Assembly (NCBI GenBank): GCA_000436915.1
Contig: HF994069.1
Coordinates: 1 to 16,586 of the forward strand
Origin: Prevotella sp. CAG:1092
GTDB lineage: Bacteria; Bacteroidota; Bacteroidia; Bacteroidales; Bacteroidaceae
Length of the DNA stretch: 16,586 nt
Reading direction: 5' to 3'
Shown here: in pieces, positions 1-6,904 of the stretch
Layout of the letters: every line of letters begins with the position of its first letter
Position numbering within the stretch: the stretch's first letter is position 1
Notes under the pieces: model-generated
The model's database searches: none
Seen by the model: the letters and a program-made list of their open reading frames with translations, nothing else
What the model was told of the DNA's origin: nothing
Position numbers and translations under genes: made by a program

Positions 1-65
1 GAAGAGTGAAGAAACGAAGTTCGGCGGCCGAAGGGAAAGCCAATCCAATGGAAGTGAATATCGTG

Positions 66-156
66 AAAGTCGTGCGGAAAATGTGATGAAGTAGTGTGAA
101 AGTCGTGCGGAAAATGTGATAATATTGGTTAAAAGTCGTGCAGAAAATGTGATGAA
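66..156 (+). repeat. Three-copy element with exact 33-bp period upstream of the ATPase gene
   Basis: Three near-identical segments of about 24 bp start at 66, 99 and 132, so the period is exactly 33 bp. The shared core is GTCGTGCGGAAAATGTGAT, with one change (CGG to CAG) in copy three; the 8-9 bp between copies are variable. Copy three ends 2 bp before the -33 box of the ATPase promoter. The period is a multiple of three. Read from position 2, each copy encodes S-R-A-E-N-V, and the frame is open from the window edge to a TAG at 92-94, so copy one could be the tail of an upstream gene. A second frame is also open to a TGA at 84-86, so coding is not established. It could be an operator array, an interspersed repeat or gene-end duplications. 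Confidence 0.75.
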
Positions 157-158
157 CC

Positions 159-189
159 TTGTTTAATTGCTTGATATTTAGTATATTTG
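159..189 (+). promoter_or_regulatory. Bacteroidetes-type promoter of the ATPase-dinB pair
   Basis: TATATTTG at 182-189 fits the TAnnTTTG -7 consensus, and TTG at 159-161 lies 20 bp upstream as a -33 box. Transcription would start around 194-197, leaving a leader of only about 10-13 nt before the ATG at 207. This rules out the in-frame TTG at 159 as the start codon, because it would lie upstream of the transcript. Confidence 0.65.
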
Positions 190-206
190 CTGCAAATATT
201 AAAAAT

Positions 207-1520
207 ATGGATAGATTACTCATTGAAGATCTGAAGATTTGGAAAGATAAATCAGACAGAAAACCTTTAATACTTAGAGGAGCAAGACAAGTTGGCAAAA
301 CTTGGTTGTTGAATGATTTTGGAGAGAAATGCTTCAAGGATATTTGCTATGTCAATTTTGAGCAAAAGGATATGCTCGGTAAGATATTTGAAGGAACATT
401 ATCGCCTCAGCGTATAATAGAGCAGCTGTCTGTATTTCATGGCAAAAAGATACAACCACAAGAAACGTTGCTTATTTTTGATGAAGTTCAGGAATTACCT
501 CGTGCGCTGACCTCATTGAAATATTTTGCAGAAGAGGCACCCGAATATGCAATTTGTTGTGCAGGTTCATTGCTTGGTGTTGCCTTGCATGAGGGAACAT
601 CTTTTCCTGTGGGCAAGGTTGACTTCTTAGACTTATATCCATTGTCGTTTCGCGAGTTTTTAATGGCTAACGACGAGCAGATGCTGGTGGACTACATTAT
701 GTCAGGAAACCGTGACTTAAAGGTATTCGAAGAGAAGTTGATAGATTATCTGAAAAAGTATTTTATTATTGGTGGCATGCCTGCTGCAATATTAAAATGG
801 TTGGACACTCATGATTTCTTCGAGGTGGATGATGTTCAGAAACAAATATTGTCTGCTTATACAAATGATTTCTCTAAGCATGCACCACGCCAATTGGTAG
901 AGAAAATAAGATATGTATGGGATAGTATACCTTCGCAATTGGCAAAAGAAAACAAGAAATTCATTTTTGGATTGGTTAGAGAAGGAGCCCGTGCGCGAGA
1001 ATATGAAGACTCTTTGTTGTGGCTTTCTGATGCAGGCGAGATTATAAGAACTTATAATGTGAGTAAGCCCGATGTGCCATTGAAGGCTTATGCAGAATTG
1101 AAGAATTTTAAGGTGTTCTTGATGGATGTTGGTCTGTTGAGAGCTTTAAGCGATGTTTCTCCAAAGATTATATTGGAAGGAAGTAGGATATTTGAAGAAT
1201 TTAAGGGCGCATTGACAGAGCAATTTGTTTGTCAAGAGCTACAGTTGTTTAAACGATTGCAAACCAATTATTATTGGACTTCATCTTCGCGTGCTGAGGT
1301 CGACTTCTTAGTATCTGACGGTATGGACGTTTATCCTATGGAAAGTAAAGCAGGGTTTACGATGAATGCCAAGAGCTTGAAGTCGTATAAAGAAAAATAT
1401 TCTCCGAAGTTGTGTCTGCGAACATGTCTGTTGCCTTATGAACGAAATGAAGATGCCAAGATGCTGAATATACCTCTTTATATGCTCTTTGTGTTGCCAT
1501 CAGAATTGGCAAACATTTGA
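207..1520 (+). CDS. AAA-family ATPase with C-terminal DUF4143 domain
   Basis: A 437-residue protein of the large, poorly understood AAA_14/DUF4143 family, common in many copies in Bacteroidetes. The N-terminal ATPase part shows Walker A GARQVGKT (residues 25-32), Walker B LLIFDE with D92-E93, and GSLLG at 120-124 as a likely sensor segment. The C-terminal part resembles a PD-(D/E)XK nuclease-like core: E364-V-D366 in the AEVDFLV strand and E379-S-K381 in YPMESKAG. No signal peptide or membrane segment is visible, so it is probably cytoplasmic. The start at 207 follows the promoter at 159-189; there is no Shine-Dalgarno sequence. dinB begins 9 bp after the stop. The cellular role of the family is not settled; DNA binding or a toxin-like or defence role is inference. 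Family assignment is firm. Confidence 0.85.
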   Translation: MDRLLIEDLKIWKDKSDRKPLILRGARQVGKTWLLNDFGEKCFKDICYVNFEQKDMLGKIFEGTLSPQRIIEQLSVFHGKKIQPQETLLIFDEVQELPRALTSLKYFAEEAPEYAICCAGSLLGVALHEGTSFPVGKVDFLDLYPLSFREFLMANDEQMLVDYIMSGNRDLKVFEEKLIDYLKKYFIIGGMPAAILKWLDTHDFFEVDDVQKQILSAYTNDFSKHAPRQLVEKIRYVWDSIPSQLAKENKKFIFGLVREGARAREYEDSLLWLSDAGEIIRTYNVSKPDVPLKAYAELKNFKVFLMDVGLLRALSDVSPKIILEGSRIFEEFKGALTEQFVCQELQLFKRLQTNYYWTSSSRAEVDFLVSDGMDVYPMESKAGFTMNAKSLKSYKEKYSPKLCLRTCLLPYERNEDAKMLNIPLYMLFVLPSELANI

Positions 1521-1529
1521 TAAGATTTT

Positions 1530-2612
1530 GTGAGAAAGATTATACATGTAGATATGGATGCTTTCTTTGCTTCGGTAGAGCAGAGAAACAATCCGGAATT
1601 GCGAGGAAAACCTATTGCGGTGGGCTACGACGGTCCGCGCGGTGTGGTGTCGACGGCGAGCTATGAAGCACGCCGATGGGGAGTTCATTCCGCTATGTCG
1701 ATACAGACTGCGCACAGACTCTGCCCAGAGCTGATAGTGGTGGGAGGCGATAGGGAAGAGTATAAGCGAGTGTCGCAGCAGGTGCACGAGATATTCCAAG
1801 ACTATACCGACGAGATAGAACCTTTGTCTATTGATGAGGCTTTCCTCGATGTTACTAATAATAAGAAAGGTATAGAGATGGCGGTAGACATAGCGCGAGA
1901 GATAAGACAGCGCATAGCCGACGAACTGCATCTCACAGCCTCGGCAGGCATTTCGTATTGCAAATTCCTTGCCAAGGTGGCTTCCGACTACCGCAAGCCA
2001 AATGGTATGACCGTGATTCATCCCGACAAGGCACTCGACTTCATAGCCGATTTGCCTATAGAGAAGTTTTGGGGCATTGGCTCGAAGACGGCAGCACGTA
2101 TGCACAGCATGGGCATCTTTACGGGCTACGATCTACGCAAGGTTTCGGAAGCCCATTTGGTGGAAGTGTTTGGCAAGGTGGGCACAATATACCATAATTT
2201 CTCGTTGGGCATTGATGTGCGCAAGGTGGAAACCGACAGCGTGCGCAAATCGGTAGGTTGCGAACGTACTTTTGCTGAAGACATCGCTTCGCGTACCATA
2301 TTATTAATAGAGCTTTATCATGCAGTATTGGAATTGGTGGAGCGAATAGCCAAAGCCTCTTTCTCCGGTCGCACACTAACATTGAAGATAAAGTATGCCG
2401 ACTTCCGCCAGATTACGCGCAGCATTTCAGTCGACTCCTATCTCATCACCAAGACCGACATTCTGCCCATTGCCAAATCATTATTATCACAAATCTCAGT
2501 ATCGCCGATAATGAAGGTACGCCTACTCGGTCTCTCGGTGTCGAATCCAAACGGAACAGAAACAGAAGGCAAATGGCAAGAAGGATGGCTGTGGAAAGAG
2601 AAGAGAAGTTAG
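1530..2612 (+). CDS. dinB: DNA polymerase IV (Y-family translesion polymerase)
   Basis: A 360-residue Y-family polymerase that copies past damaged template bases. The start is a GTG at 1530 giving MRKIIHVDMDAFFASVE, the expected family N-terminus. Catalytic metal ligands are D8, D102 and E103 (SIDEAFLDVT); F13 is the expected steric gate against ribonucleotides. Palm, fingers and thumb, and the little-finger region (about residues 240-340), are present, and the length is close to E. coli DinB (351). The C-terminus ends GKWQEGWLWKEKRS without a typical QLxLF clamp-binding motif; QEGWLW may be a weak version. The last codons already belong to the AGAAGTTAA repeat tract that continues past the stop. 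It lies 9 bp behind the ATPase gene and is probably cotranscribed. No LexA-type site was recognised. Confidence 0.95.
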   Translation: MRKIIHVDMDAFFASVEQRNNPELRGKPIAVGYDGPRGVVSTASYEARRWGVHSAMSIQTAHRLCPELIVVGGDREEYKRVSQQVHEIFQDYTDEIEPLSIDEAFLDVTNNKKGIEMAVDIAREIRQRIADELHLTASAGISYCKFLAKVASDYRKPNGMTVIHPDKALDFIADLPIEKFWGIGSKTAARMHSMGIFTGYDLRKVSEAHLVEVFGKVGTIYHNFSLGIDVRKVETDSVRKSVGCERTFAEDIASRTILLIELYHAVLELVERIAKASFSGRTLTLKIKYADFRQITRSISVDSYLITKTDILPIAKSLLSQISVSPIMKVRLLGLSVSNPNGTETEGKWQEGWLWKEKRS

Positions 2613-2643
2613 AGAAGAGAAGTTAAAGAAGTTAAAGAAGTTA
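2604..2643 (+). repeat. 9-bp tandem repeat AGAAGTTAA overlapping the dinB stop
   Basis: Copies of AGAAGTTA(A/G) start at 2604, 2618, 2627 and 2636, with a 5-bp AGAAG between the first two. The first copy contains the dinB stop codon. The run 2618-2643 is a perfect 26-bp inverted match to 2797-2822. Confidence 0.85.
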
Positions 2644-2822
2644 TCGCTCCCTGACGGTCGCTAGAAGTTAAAGCCATTAGCCTTTTAGTTGGAGCCTTTA
2701 GCTGGAGCCTTTAGTTGGAGCCTTTAACTTGAGCCTTTAGTTGGAGCCTTTAGTTGGAGCATTTAGCTAAAAAATAATCTATAAGACATATGGCTTTAAC
2801 TTCTTTAACTTCTTTAACTTCT
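2618..2822. repeat. 26-bp inverted repeat with a nested competing 15-bp inverted repeat
   Basis: The left arm 2618-2643 is the exact reverse complement of 2797-2822; both are built from the 9-bp unit. A second left arm, AGAAGTTAAAGCCAT at 2663-2677, is the exact reverse complement of 2790-2804. Both left arms need the same right arm, so a transcript could adopt only one pairing at a time. The region lies downstream of dinB and may form a transcript end, but no clear U-tract follows. Confidence 0.75.
2688..2765 (+). repeat. Six tandem copies of a 13-bp unit GTTGGAGCCTTTA
   Basis: Consecutive 13-bp units begin at 2688, 2701, 2714, 2727, 2740 and 2753. Variants are GCTGGAGCCTTTA, ACTTGAGCCTTTA and GTTGGAGCATTTA. 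A more decayed copy may precede them (2674-2687). Thirteen is not a multiple of three and no start codon with a long frame exists, so the array is not coding. It sits in the loop of the flanking inverted repeats. Confidence 0.85.
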
Positions 2823-2829
2823 TAACTTG

Positions 2830-2905
2830 CGAAAGTTCAGGTATTATATCGTTTTTCCATTGATTCTTCTATTCTTTAACTTCTCTTCTTTATAACGAAA
2901 GTTCA
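2830..2905 (+). repeat. Direct repeat CGAAAGTTCA, two copies 66 bp apart
   Basis: CGAAAGTTCA occurs at 2830-2839 and 2896-2905. Each copy follows a TTTAACTTCT-like stretch, which suggests an old, diverged duplication of a roughly 66-bp segment. No gene is seen between 2613 and 3051; the stretch holds repeats followed by the aconitase promoter. Confidence 0.5.
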
Positions 2906-2912
2906 ATGAATA

Positions 2913-2978
2913 ATAATGCAATAAATGTTTTATTTCTCTATCAAAAAGAAATATTTTATTAGATATTTATTGCATTAT
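2913..2978. repeat. 14-bp inverted repeat overlapping the aconitase promoter
   Basis: Positions 2913-2926 are the exact reverse complement of 2965-2978, separated by 38 bp. The right arm (ATTTATTGCATTA plus one T) covers the proposed -33 box TTG at 2970-2972. Since it lies upstream of the expected transcription start, it would act as DNA, for example as a pair of sites for a regulator, rather than as an RNA hairpin. Confidence 0.6.
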
Positions 2979-2999
2979 GAATAATTTGTTGTATATTTG
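2970..2999 (+). promoter_or_regulatory. Bacteroidetes-type promoter of the aconitase-citrate synthase pair
   Basis: TATATTTG at 2992-2999 matches the TAnnTTTG -7 box, with TTG at 2970-2972 as a -33 box 19 bp upstream. The transcript would begin near 3004-3007, giving a leader of about 45-50 nt. The in-frame ATG at 2977 lies inside the promoter and cannot be the start. AAAGGA at 3038-3043 may serve as a weak ribosome binding site. Confidence 0.65.
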
Positions 3000-3051
3000 C
3001 AGCCAATATTGTAAGCGTATACAGATATATAACAATAAAAGGAAAGATAAT

Positions 3052-5301
3052 ATGATACTGGATATCGAAATGTTGAAGTCATTTTATGACTCATATTCTT
3101 GCCGTGTAAAAGCTGCTAAGCAAGTGCTTAGCCGTCCGATGACATACGCAGAGAAAGTTCTCTACGCCCACTTGTTCGACAACAATGATATGAAACCATT
3201 CAGCCGTGGCGAATCTTATGTAAACTTCCGTCCCGACCGTGTGGCTATGCAGGATGCTACCGCCCAGATGGCTTTGCTTCAGTTTATGAATGCCGGCAAA
3301 TCGCGCGTGGCTGTACCTGCAAGCGTGCATTGCGACCACTTGATTCGTGCCGACAAGGGTGTAGAATACGATCTTCCTGCAGCTATGGAAGGCAACAAAG
3401 AAGTTTACGACTTCCTGAAGTCGGTATCTGAGAAATATCATATTGGCTTCTGGAAACCAGGAGCAGGAATCATCCATCAGGTAGTATTGGAAAACTACGC
3501 ATTCCCAGGAGGAATGATGGTTGGTACAGACTCGCATACTCCTAACGCAGGCGGACTTGGTATGGTAGCCGTAGGTGTTGGTGGAGCAGATGCAGTAGAC
3601 GTGCTCACTGCACAGCCTTGGGAATTAAAGATGCCACGCCTCATTGGTGTACGCCTCACAGGCAAACTATCTGGTTGGGCAGCACCAAAGGATGTGATAC
3701 TAAAGATTCTTGGCATTCTCACCGTAAAGGGTGGCACCAATGCCATACTCGAATATTTCGGTCCTGGTTTGGACAGCCTTACAGCAACAGGTCGTGCAAC
3801 AATCTGCAATATGGGAGCAGAACTTGGAGCCACATGCTCTATATTCCCTTACGATAACAATGCCTCAGAATATCTTCGCCAAACAGAGCGCTTAGAGGTT
3901 GCCACTATGGCAGAGCAGAATGCTGCAGAACTTCGTGCCGACGACGATGTGTTGGCAAATCCTGAGACTTATTTCGACCAGCTGTTGGAAATAGACCTTT
4001 CTACCATAGAGCCACATCTCAATGGTCCGTTTACTCCTGATGCTGCCACACCAATCTCGCAGATGAAGGCTAAGGGTCCTGCCAACGACTATCCAATGGA
4101 GGTAGAGGTAGGACTGATAGGTTCTTGCACCAACTCAAGCTACCAAGACCTCTGTCGTGCAGCTTCGGTAGTGAAGCAGGCTTTAGACAAGGGTATTGAG
4201 CCAAAGGGACAATTGATCATCAACCCTGGTTCGGAGCAAATTAGATATACTGCAGAGCGCGACGGCATACTCGACATCTTTAAGCAGATGGGAGCACTGA
4301 TAATGACAAACGCCTGCGGACCATGTATCGGACAATGGAAGCGTCATACCGACGACAACAATCGCAAGAATGCCATCGTAACTTCATTCAATCGCAACTT
4401 CCGTCGTCGTGCTGATGGCAACCCAAATACATATGCCTTTATTGGTTCTCCAGAGCTTACCACAGCTCTCGCAATAGCTGGTCGCCTGGATTTCAATCCT
4501 GCTGTAGACAGCCTTACAGATAAGAATGGCAACAGCGTGATGCTCGACGAACCTTCAGGTTATTGTTTCCCTCCACGAGGCTTCGAAGTTGAAGACAAGG
4601 GCTTCATAGCTCCTTCTGACGAAGCTAAGGATGTAGAAGTGGTTATCAATCCTGATTCTCAGCGTTTGCAACGTCTGCAGCCTTTCGCTCCTTGGGATGG
4701 CAACGACTATACAGACATGCCACTATTGATAAAGACTCAAGGCAAGTGCACCACCGACCATATCTCTATGGCTGGACCATGGCTCCGTTTCCGCGGTCAT
4801 CTGCAGAACATCTCCGACAACTTGCTGATGGGCGCAGTGAATGCCTTTAATGGCGAGTCGAACCATGTGAAATGTCAGCTATGTGGCAACTATGTAGAGG
4901 TTTCAACTGCTGCCAAGGCATACAAGGAAAAAGGCTTGTCGAGCATCGTTGTGGCAGAAGACAACTATGGCGAAGGTTCAAGTCGTGAGCATGCTGCCAT
5001 GGAGCCTCGATTCCTTAATGTTAAGGTGGTGTTGGCAAAGAGCTTTGCCCGTATTCACGAAACAAACCTTAAGAAGCAGGGTATGCTTGCACTTACGTTC
5101 CAAGACAAGAATGATTACGACAAGGTGAAGGAAGACGACCGCATCAGCGTTGTCGGACTCAAAGAGTTTGCTCCGGGCAAACCGCTAACAGTAGTATTGA
5201 AGCATGCCGACGGCACAAGCGAGGAGTTCCTTGCACAGCATACTTACAACGACACACAGATAGCATGGTTTAAGGCTGGAAGCTGTCTGAACAATATGTA
5301 A
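3052..5301 (+). CDS. acn: Aconitate hydratase
   Basis: A 749-residue aconitase that isomerises citrate to isocitrate through cis-aconitate using a 4Fe-4S cluster. The three cluster cysteines are visible: C359 in GSCTNSS, and C422 and C425 in ACGPCIGQW. TDSHTPNAGGLG, RNFRRRADGNPNTYAF and, in the C-terminal swivel domain, GEGSSREHAAMEPR are further family signatures. The length matches the mitochondrial-type enzymes of Bacteroidetes rather than E. coli AcnA or AcnB (both well above 800 residues). The start at 3052 (MILDIEMLKSFY) is chosen over an upstream in-frame ATG at 2977 because the latter sits inside the promoter and adds 25 atypical residues. Citrate synthase follows after 14 bp, so the two are almost certainly one transcript. 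Confidence 0.96.
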   Translation: MILDIEMLKSFYDSYSCRVKAAKQVLSRPMTYAEKVLYAHLFDNNDMKPFSRGESYVNFRPDRVAMQDATAQMALLQFMNAGKSRVAVPASVHCDHLIRADKGVEYDLPAAMEGNKEVYDFLKSVSEKYHIGFWKPGAGIIHQVVLENYAFPGGMMVGTDSHTPNAGGLGMVAVGVGGADAVDVLTAQPWELKMPRLIGVRLTGKLSGWAAPKDVILKILGILTVKGGTNAILEYFGPGLDSLTATGRATICNMGAELGATCSIFPYDNNASEYLRQTERLEVATMAEQNAAELRADDDVLANPETYFDQLLEIDLSTIEPHLNGPFTPDAATPISQMKAKGPANDYPMEVEVGLIGSCTNSSYQDLCRAASVVKQALDKGIEPKGQLIINPGSEQIRYTAERDGILDIFKQMGALIMTNACGPCIGQWKRHTDDNNRKNAIVTSFNRNFRRRADGNPNTYAFIGSPELTTALAIAGRLDFNPAVDSLTDKNGNSVMLDEPSGYCFPPRGFEVEDKGFIAPSDEAKDVEVVINPDSQRLQRLQPFAPWDGNDYTDMPLLIKTQGKCTTDHISMAGPWLRFRGHLQNISDNLLMGAVNAFNGESNHVKCQLCGNYVEVSTAAKAYKEKGLSSIVVAEDNYGEGSSREHAAMEPRFLNVKVVLAKSFARIHETNLKKQGMLALTFQDKNDYDKVKEDDRISVVGLKEFAPGKPLTVVLKHADGTSEEFLAQHTYNDTQIAWFKAGSCLNNM

Positions 5302-5315
5302 AACAATAGCACAAC

Positions 5316-6659
5316 ATGAAGAAAGAATATCTAATATATAAGCTTAGCGACGAGGTAAAGAACTCGTGCAAGATAGACCGCGAGGCTTTCACCAAATATG
5401 GTGTTAAGCGCGGCTTGAGAAACGAGGATGGTAGTGGTGTGTTGGTGGGATTGACCAACATCGGTAATGTAGTTGGTTACGAGCGTGATGCTGAAGGCAA
5501 ACTGCAGCCTACAGAAGGTAAACTATACTATCGTGGCTATGAGCTCGACGACATCGTAACTCCGTTGCTCAAAGAGAAGCGTTGCGGTTTCGAAGAGATT
5601 GCTTTCCTCTTGCTCTCAGGCAATCTGCCTGACAAGGAAGAGCTTGCTGCCTTCCGCGAGTTGCTCAACGATAATATGCCTCTCGACCATCGTACCATCG
5701 TACACATCATCGACCTCGAGGGTGCTAACATCATGAACATCTTGGCTCGTTGTGTGCTCGAAATGTACACCTTTGACCCTAATCCCGATGATATTTCGCG
5801 CGACAACCTGATGCGCCAGTCGATAGAGCTTATCGCTAAGTTCCCAACCATCGTGGCTTATGCTTACAACATCTATCGCCACTCTGTGCAGGGACGTAGC
5901 CTCCATATTCGTCATCCAAAAGAGAATCTCGGCATAGCAGAAAACTTCCTCTATATGCTCAAGCATGAAAACTATACGGAACTCGACGCTCGTATGCTCG
6001 ACCTTCTGCTTATCATCCAGGCTGAGCATGGTGGTGGTAACAACTCTACCTTCACAGTTCGTGTGACAAGTTCTACACGTACCGACACATATTCAAGTAT
6101 CGCAGCAGGCATTGGTTCGCTTAAAGGTCCACTTCATGGAGGTGCCAACATCAAGGTTATCAACATGTTCCACCATCTAAAGGAGCAGATTGCCGATTGG
6201 ACAAACATTGACGAGATAGACACCTATCTCATGCGCATGCTCGATAAGAAGGCTTACGACCAGACAGGTCTTATCTATGGTCTTGGCCATGCCGTATACA
6301 CTATGAGCGATCCTCGTGCCGTTGAGCTTAAGAAGTTGGCTGGCGAATTAGCCAAGGAGAAGGGTAGAGTAGAGGAATACGAATTCCTGAAGCTCATAGA
6401 GCAAGAGGGCATCAAGTGCTTGATGGCTCGCGGACGTACAAAACCTGCTTGCGCTAACCTCGACTTCTATTCAGGTTTCATCTACGAGATGATTGGTTTG
6501 CCACAGGAAATCTATACTCCTATATTTGCCATGGCACGTATCGTTGGTTGGACTGCCCACCGCATCGAAGAGCTCAACTTCGAGAGCCGTCGTATCATCC
6601 GTCCTGCATACAAGAATATCCAAGACAGCAAAGAGTATACTCCGCTTGCTGATAGATAA
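5316..6659 (+). CDS. gltA: Citrate synthase
   Basis: A 447-residue citrate synthase that condenses oxaloacetate with acetyl-CoA. The catalytic triad is recognisable: H274 in GPLHGGANIKV, H325 in GLGHAVYTMSDPRAV and D383 in NLDFYSG. The N-terminus (about residues 1-60) is a family-typical extension ahead of GLTNIGNVVGYERDAEGKL. ATG at 5316 lies 14 bp after the aconitase stop. It is the last gene of the plus-strand unit and is followed by a strong hairpin terminator at 6780-6826. Isocitrate dehydrogenase, which joins these two genes in some relatives, is absent from the gap. Confidence 0.96.
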   Translation: MKKEYLIYKLSDEVKNSCKIDREAFTKYGVKRGLRNEDGSGVLVGLTNIGNVVGYERDAEGKLQPTEGKLYYRGYELDDIVTPLLKEKRCGFEEIAFLLLSGNLPDKEELAAFRELLNDNMPLDHRTIVHIIDLEGANIMNILARCVLEMYTFDPNPDDISRDNLMRQSIELIAKFPTIVAYAYNIYRHSVQGRSLHIRHPKENLGIAENFLYMLKHENYTELDARMLDLLLIIQAEHGGGNNSTFTVRVTSSTRTDTYSSIAAGIGSLKGPLHGGANIKVINMFHHLKEQIADWTNIDEIDTYLMRMLDKKAYDQTGLIYGLGHAVYTMSDPRAVELKKLAGELAKEKGRVEEYEFLKLIEQEGIKCLMARGRTKPACANLDFYSGFIYEMIGLPQEIYTPIFAMARIVGWTAHRIEELNFESRRIIRPAYKNIQDSKEYTPLADR

Positions 6660-6751
6660 GTTAGATGGAAGTTTAGCTAAATAGAACCTGCTTGCGTTGT
6701 GTCCCACACGAATAGCACGGATTTTTATGACCTCTAATCCTTGCTTCTTGA

Positions 6752-6780
6752 TAAGGAACATGAAGCACATGTGTTCCTTA
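6752..6780. other. 9-bp hairpin just before the terminator
   Basis: TAAGGAACA at 6752-6760 pairs exactly with TGTTCCTTA at 6772-6780 around an 11-nt loop. Its right arm shares base 6780 with the terminator stem that follows, so the two hairpins are stacked or compete at one base. No U-tract of its own on the plus strand. The 6660-6751 stretch before it holds no gene. Confidence 0.6.
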
Positions 6781-6826
6781 AAAATCAGCAGTTCGTGTTC
6801 TAAAAGAACACGAACTGCTGATTTTT
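6780..6826. terminator. Two-way Rho-independent terminator between gltA and porV
   Basis: A perfect 21-bp stem: 6780-6800 pairs with 6806-6826 around the loop TAAAA. The plus strand ends in a run of T (6821-6827), and the A-run at 6780-6784 gives the matching T-run on the minus strand. It therefore can stop gltA transcripts and, in the other direction, transcripts leaving porV. The genes converge here, which fits. Confidence 0.9.
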
Positions 6827-6846
6827 TACTTTTTACCTTTTTTAGG

Positions 6847-6904
6847 ATAAGCGACGCAGCCGAGCTGCGACGAACGCAACCCAAGGGGATGGGGGAGCGC
6901 TTAT
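6847..6904 (-). other. GC-rich structured element at the 3' end of porV
   Basis: On the minus strand an outer stem (ATAAGCG, 6847-6853, with CGCTTAT, 6898-6904) encloses two small hairpins: CCC-CTT-GGG, and CGCAGC-TCG-GCTGCG (plus-strand stem 6856-6861 / 6865-6870). The layout suggests a three-way junction that overlaps the porV stop codon. The G+C-rich sequence contrasts with the AT-rich surroundings. It may be a member of an extragenic repeat family or a 3' stabilising structure; I cannot tell which. Confidence 0.45.

Noticed and set aside
2..94. 3' end of an upstream protein-coding gene at the left window edge
   Set aside because: Two frames are open from the edge (stops at 92-94 and 84-86), each about 30 codons or fewer, with no recognisable family. 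Too little to call a gene.
66..164. CRISPR-like array from the regular 33-bp repeats
   Set aside because: The gaps between conserved cores are only 8-9 bp, far too short for spacers; there are only three units, and no cas genes are nearby.
1500..2105. Minus-strand open frame of about 200 codons over the ATPase-dinB junction
   Set aside because: It lies opposite well-conserved coding sequence, has no family motif, and is explained as an antisense shadow of dinB.
1..2976. Mobile element or recent transfer at the left end
   Set aside because: Repeats are abundant, but I see no transposase, integrase, terminal inverted repeats with target duplication, or tRNA attachment site.
2977..3051. Longer aconitase start at ATG 2977
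   Set aside because: The codon lies inside the promoter between the -33 and -7 boxes and would not be transcribed; the added 25 residues do not resemble the family N-terminus.
6691..6725. Possible interspersed repeat around GTTGTGTCCCACACGAAT
   Set aside because: It felt familiar as an intergenic sequence, but there is only one copy in the window and no structure beyond a 4-bp palindrome, so nothing here supports it.
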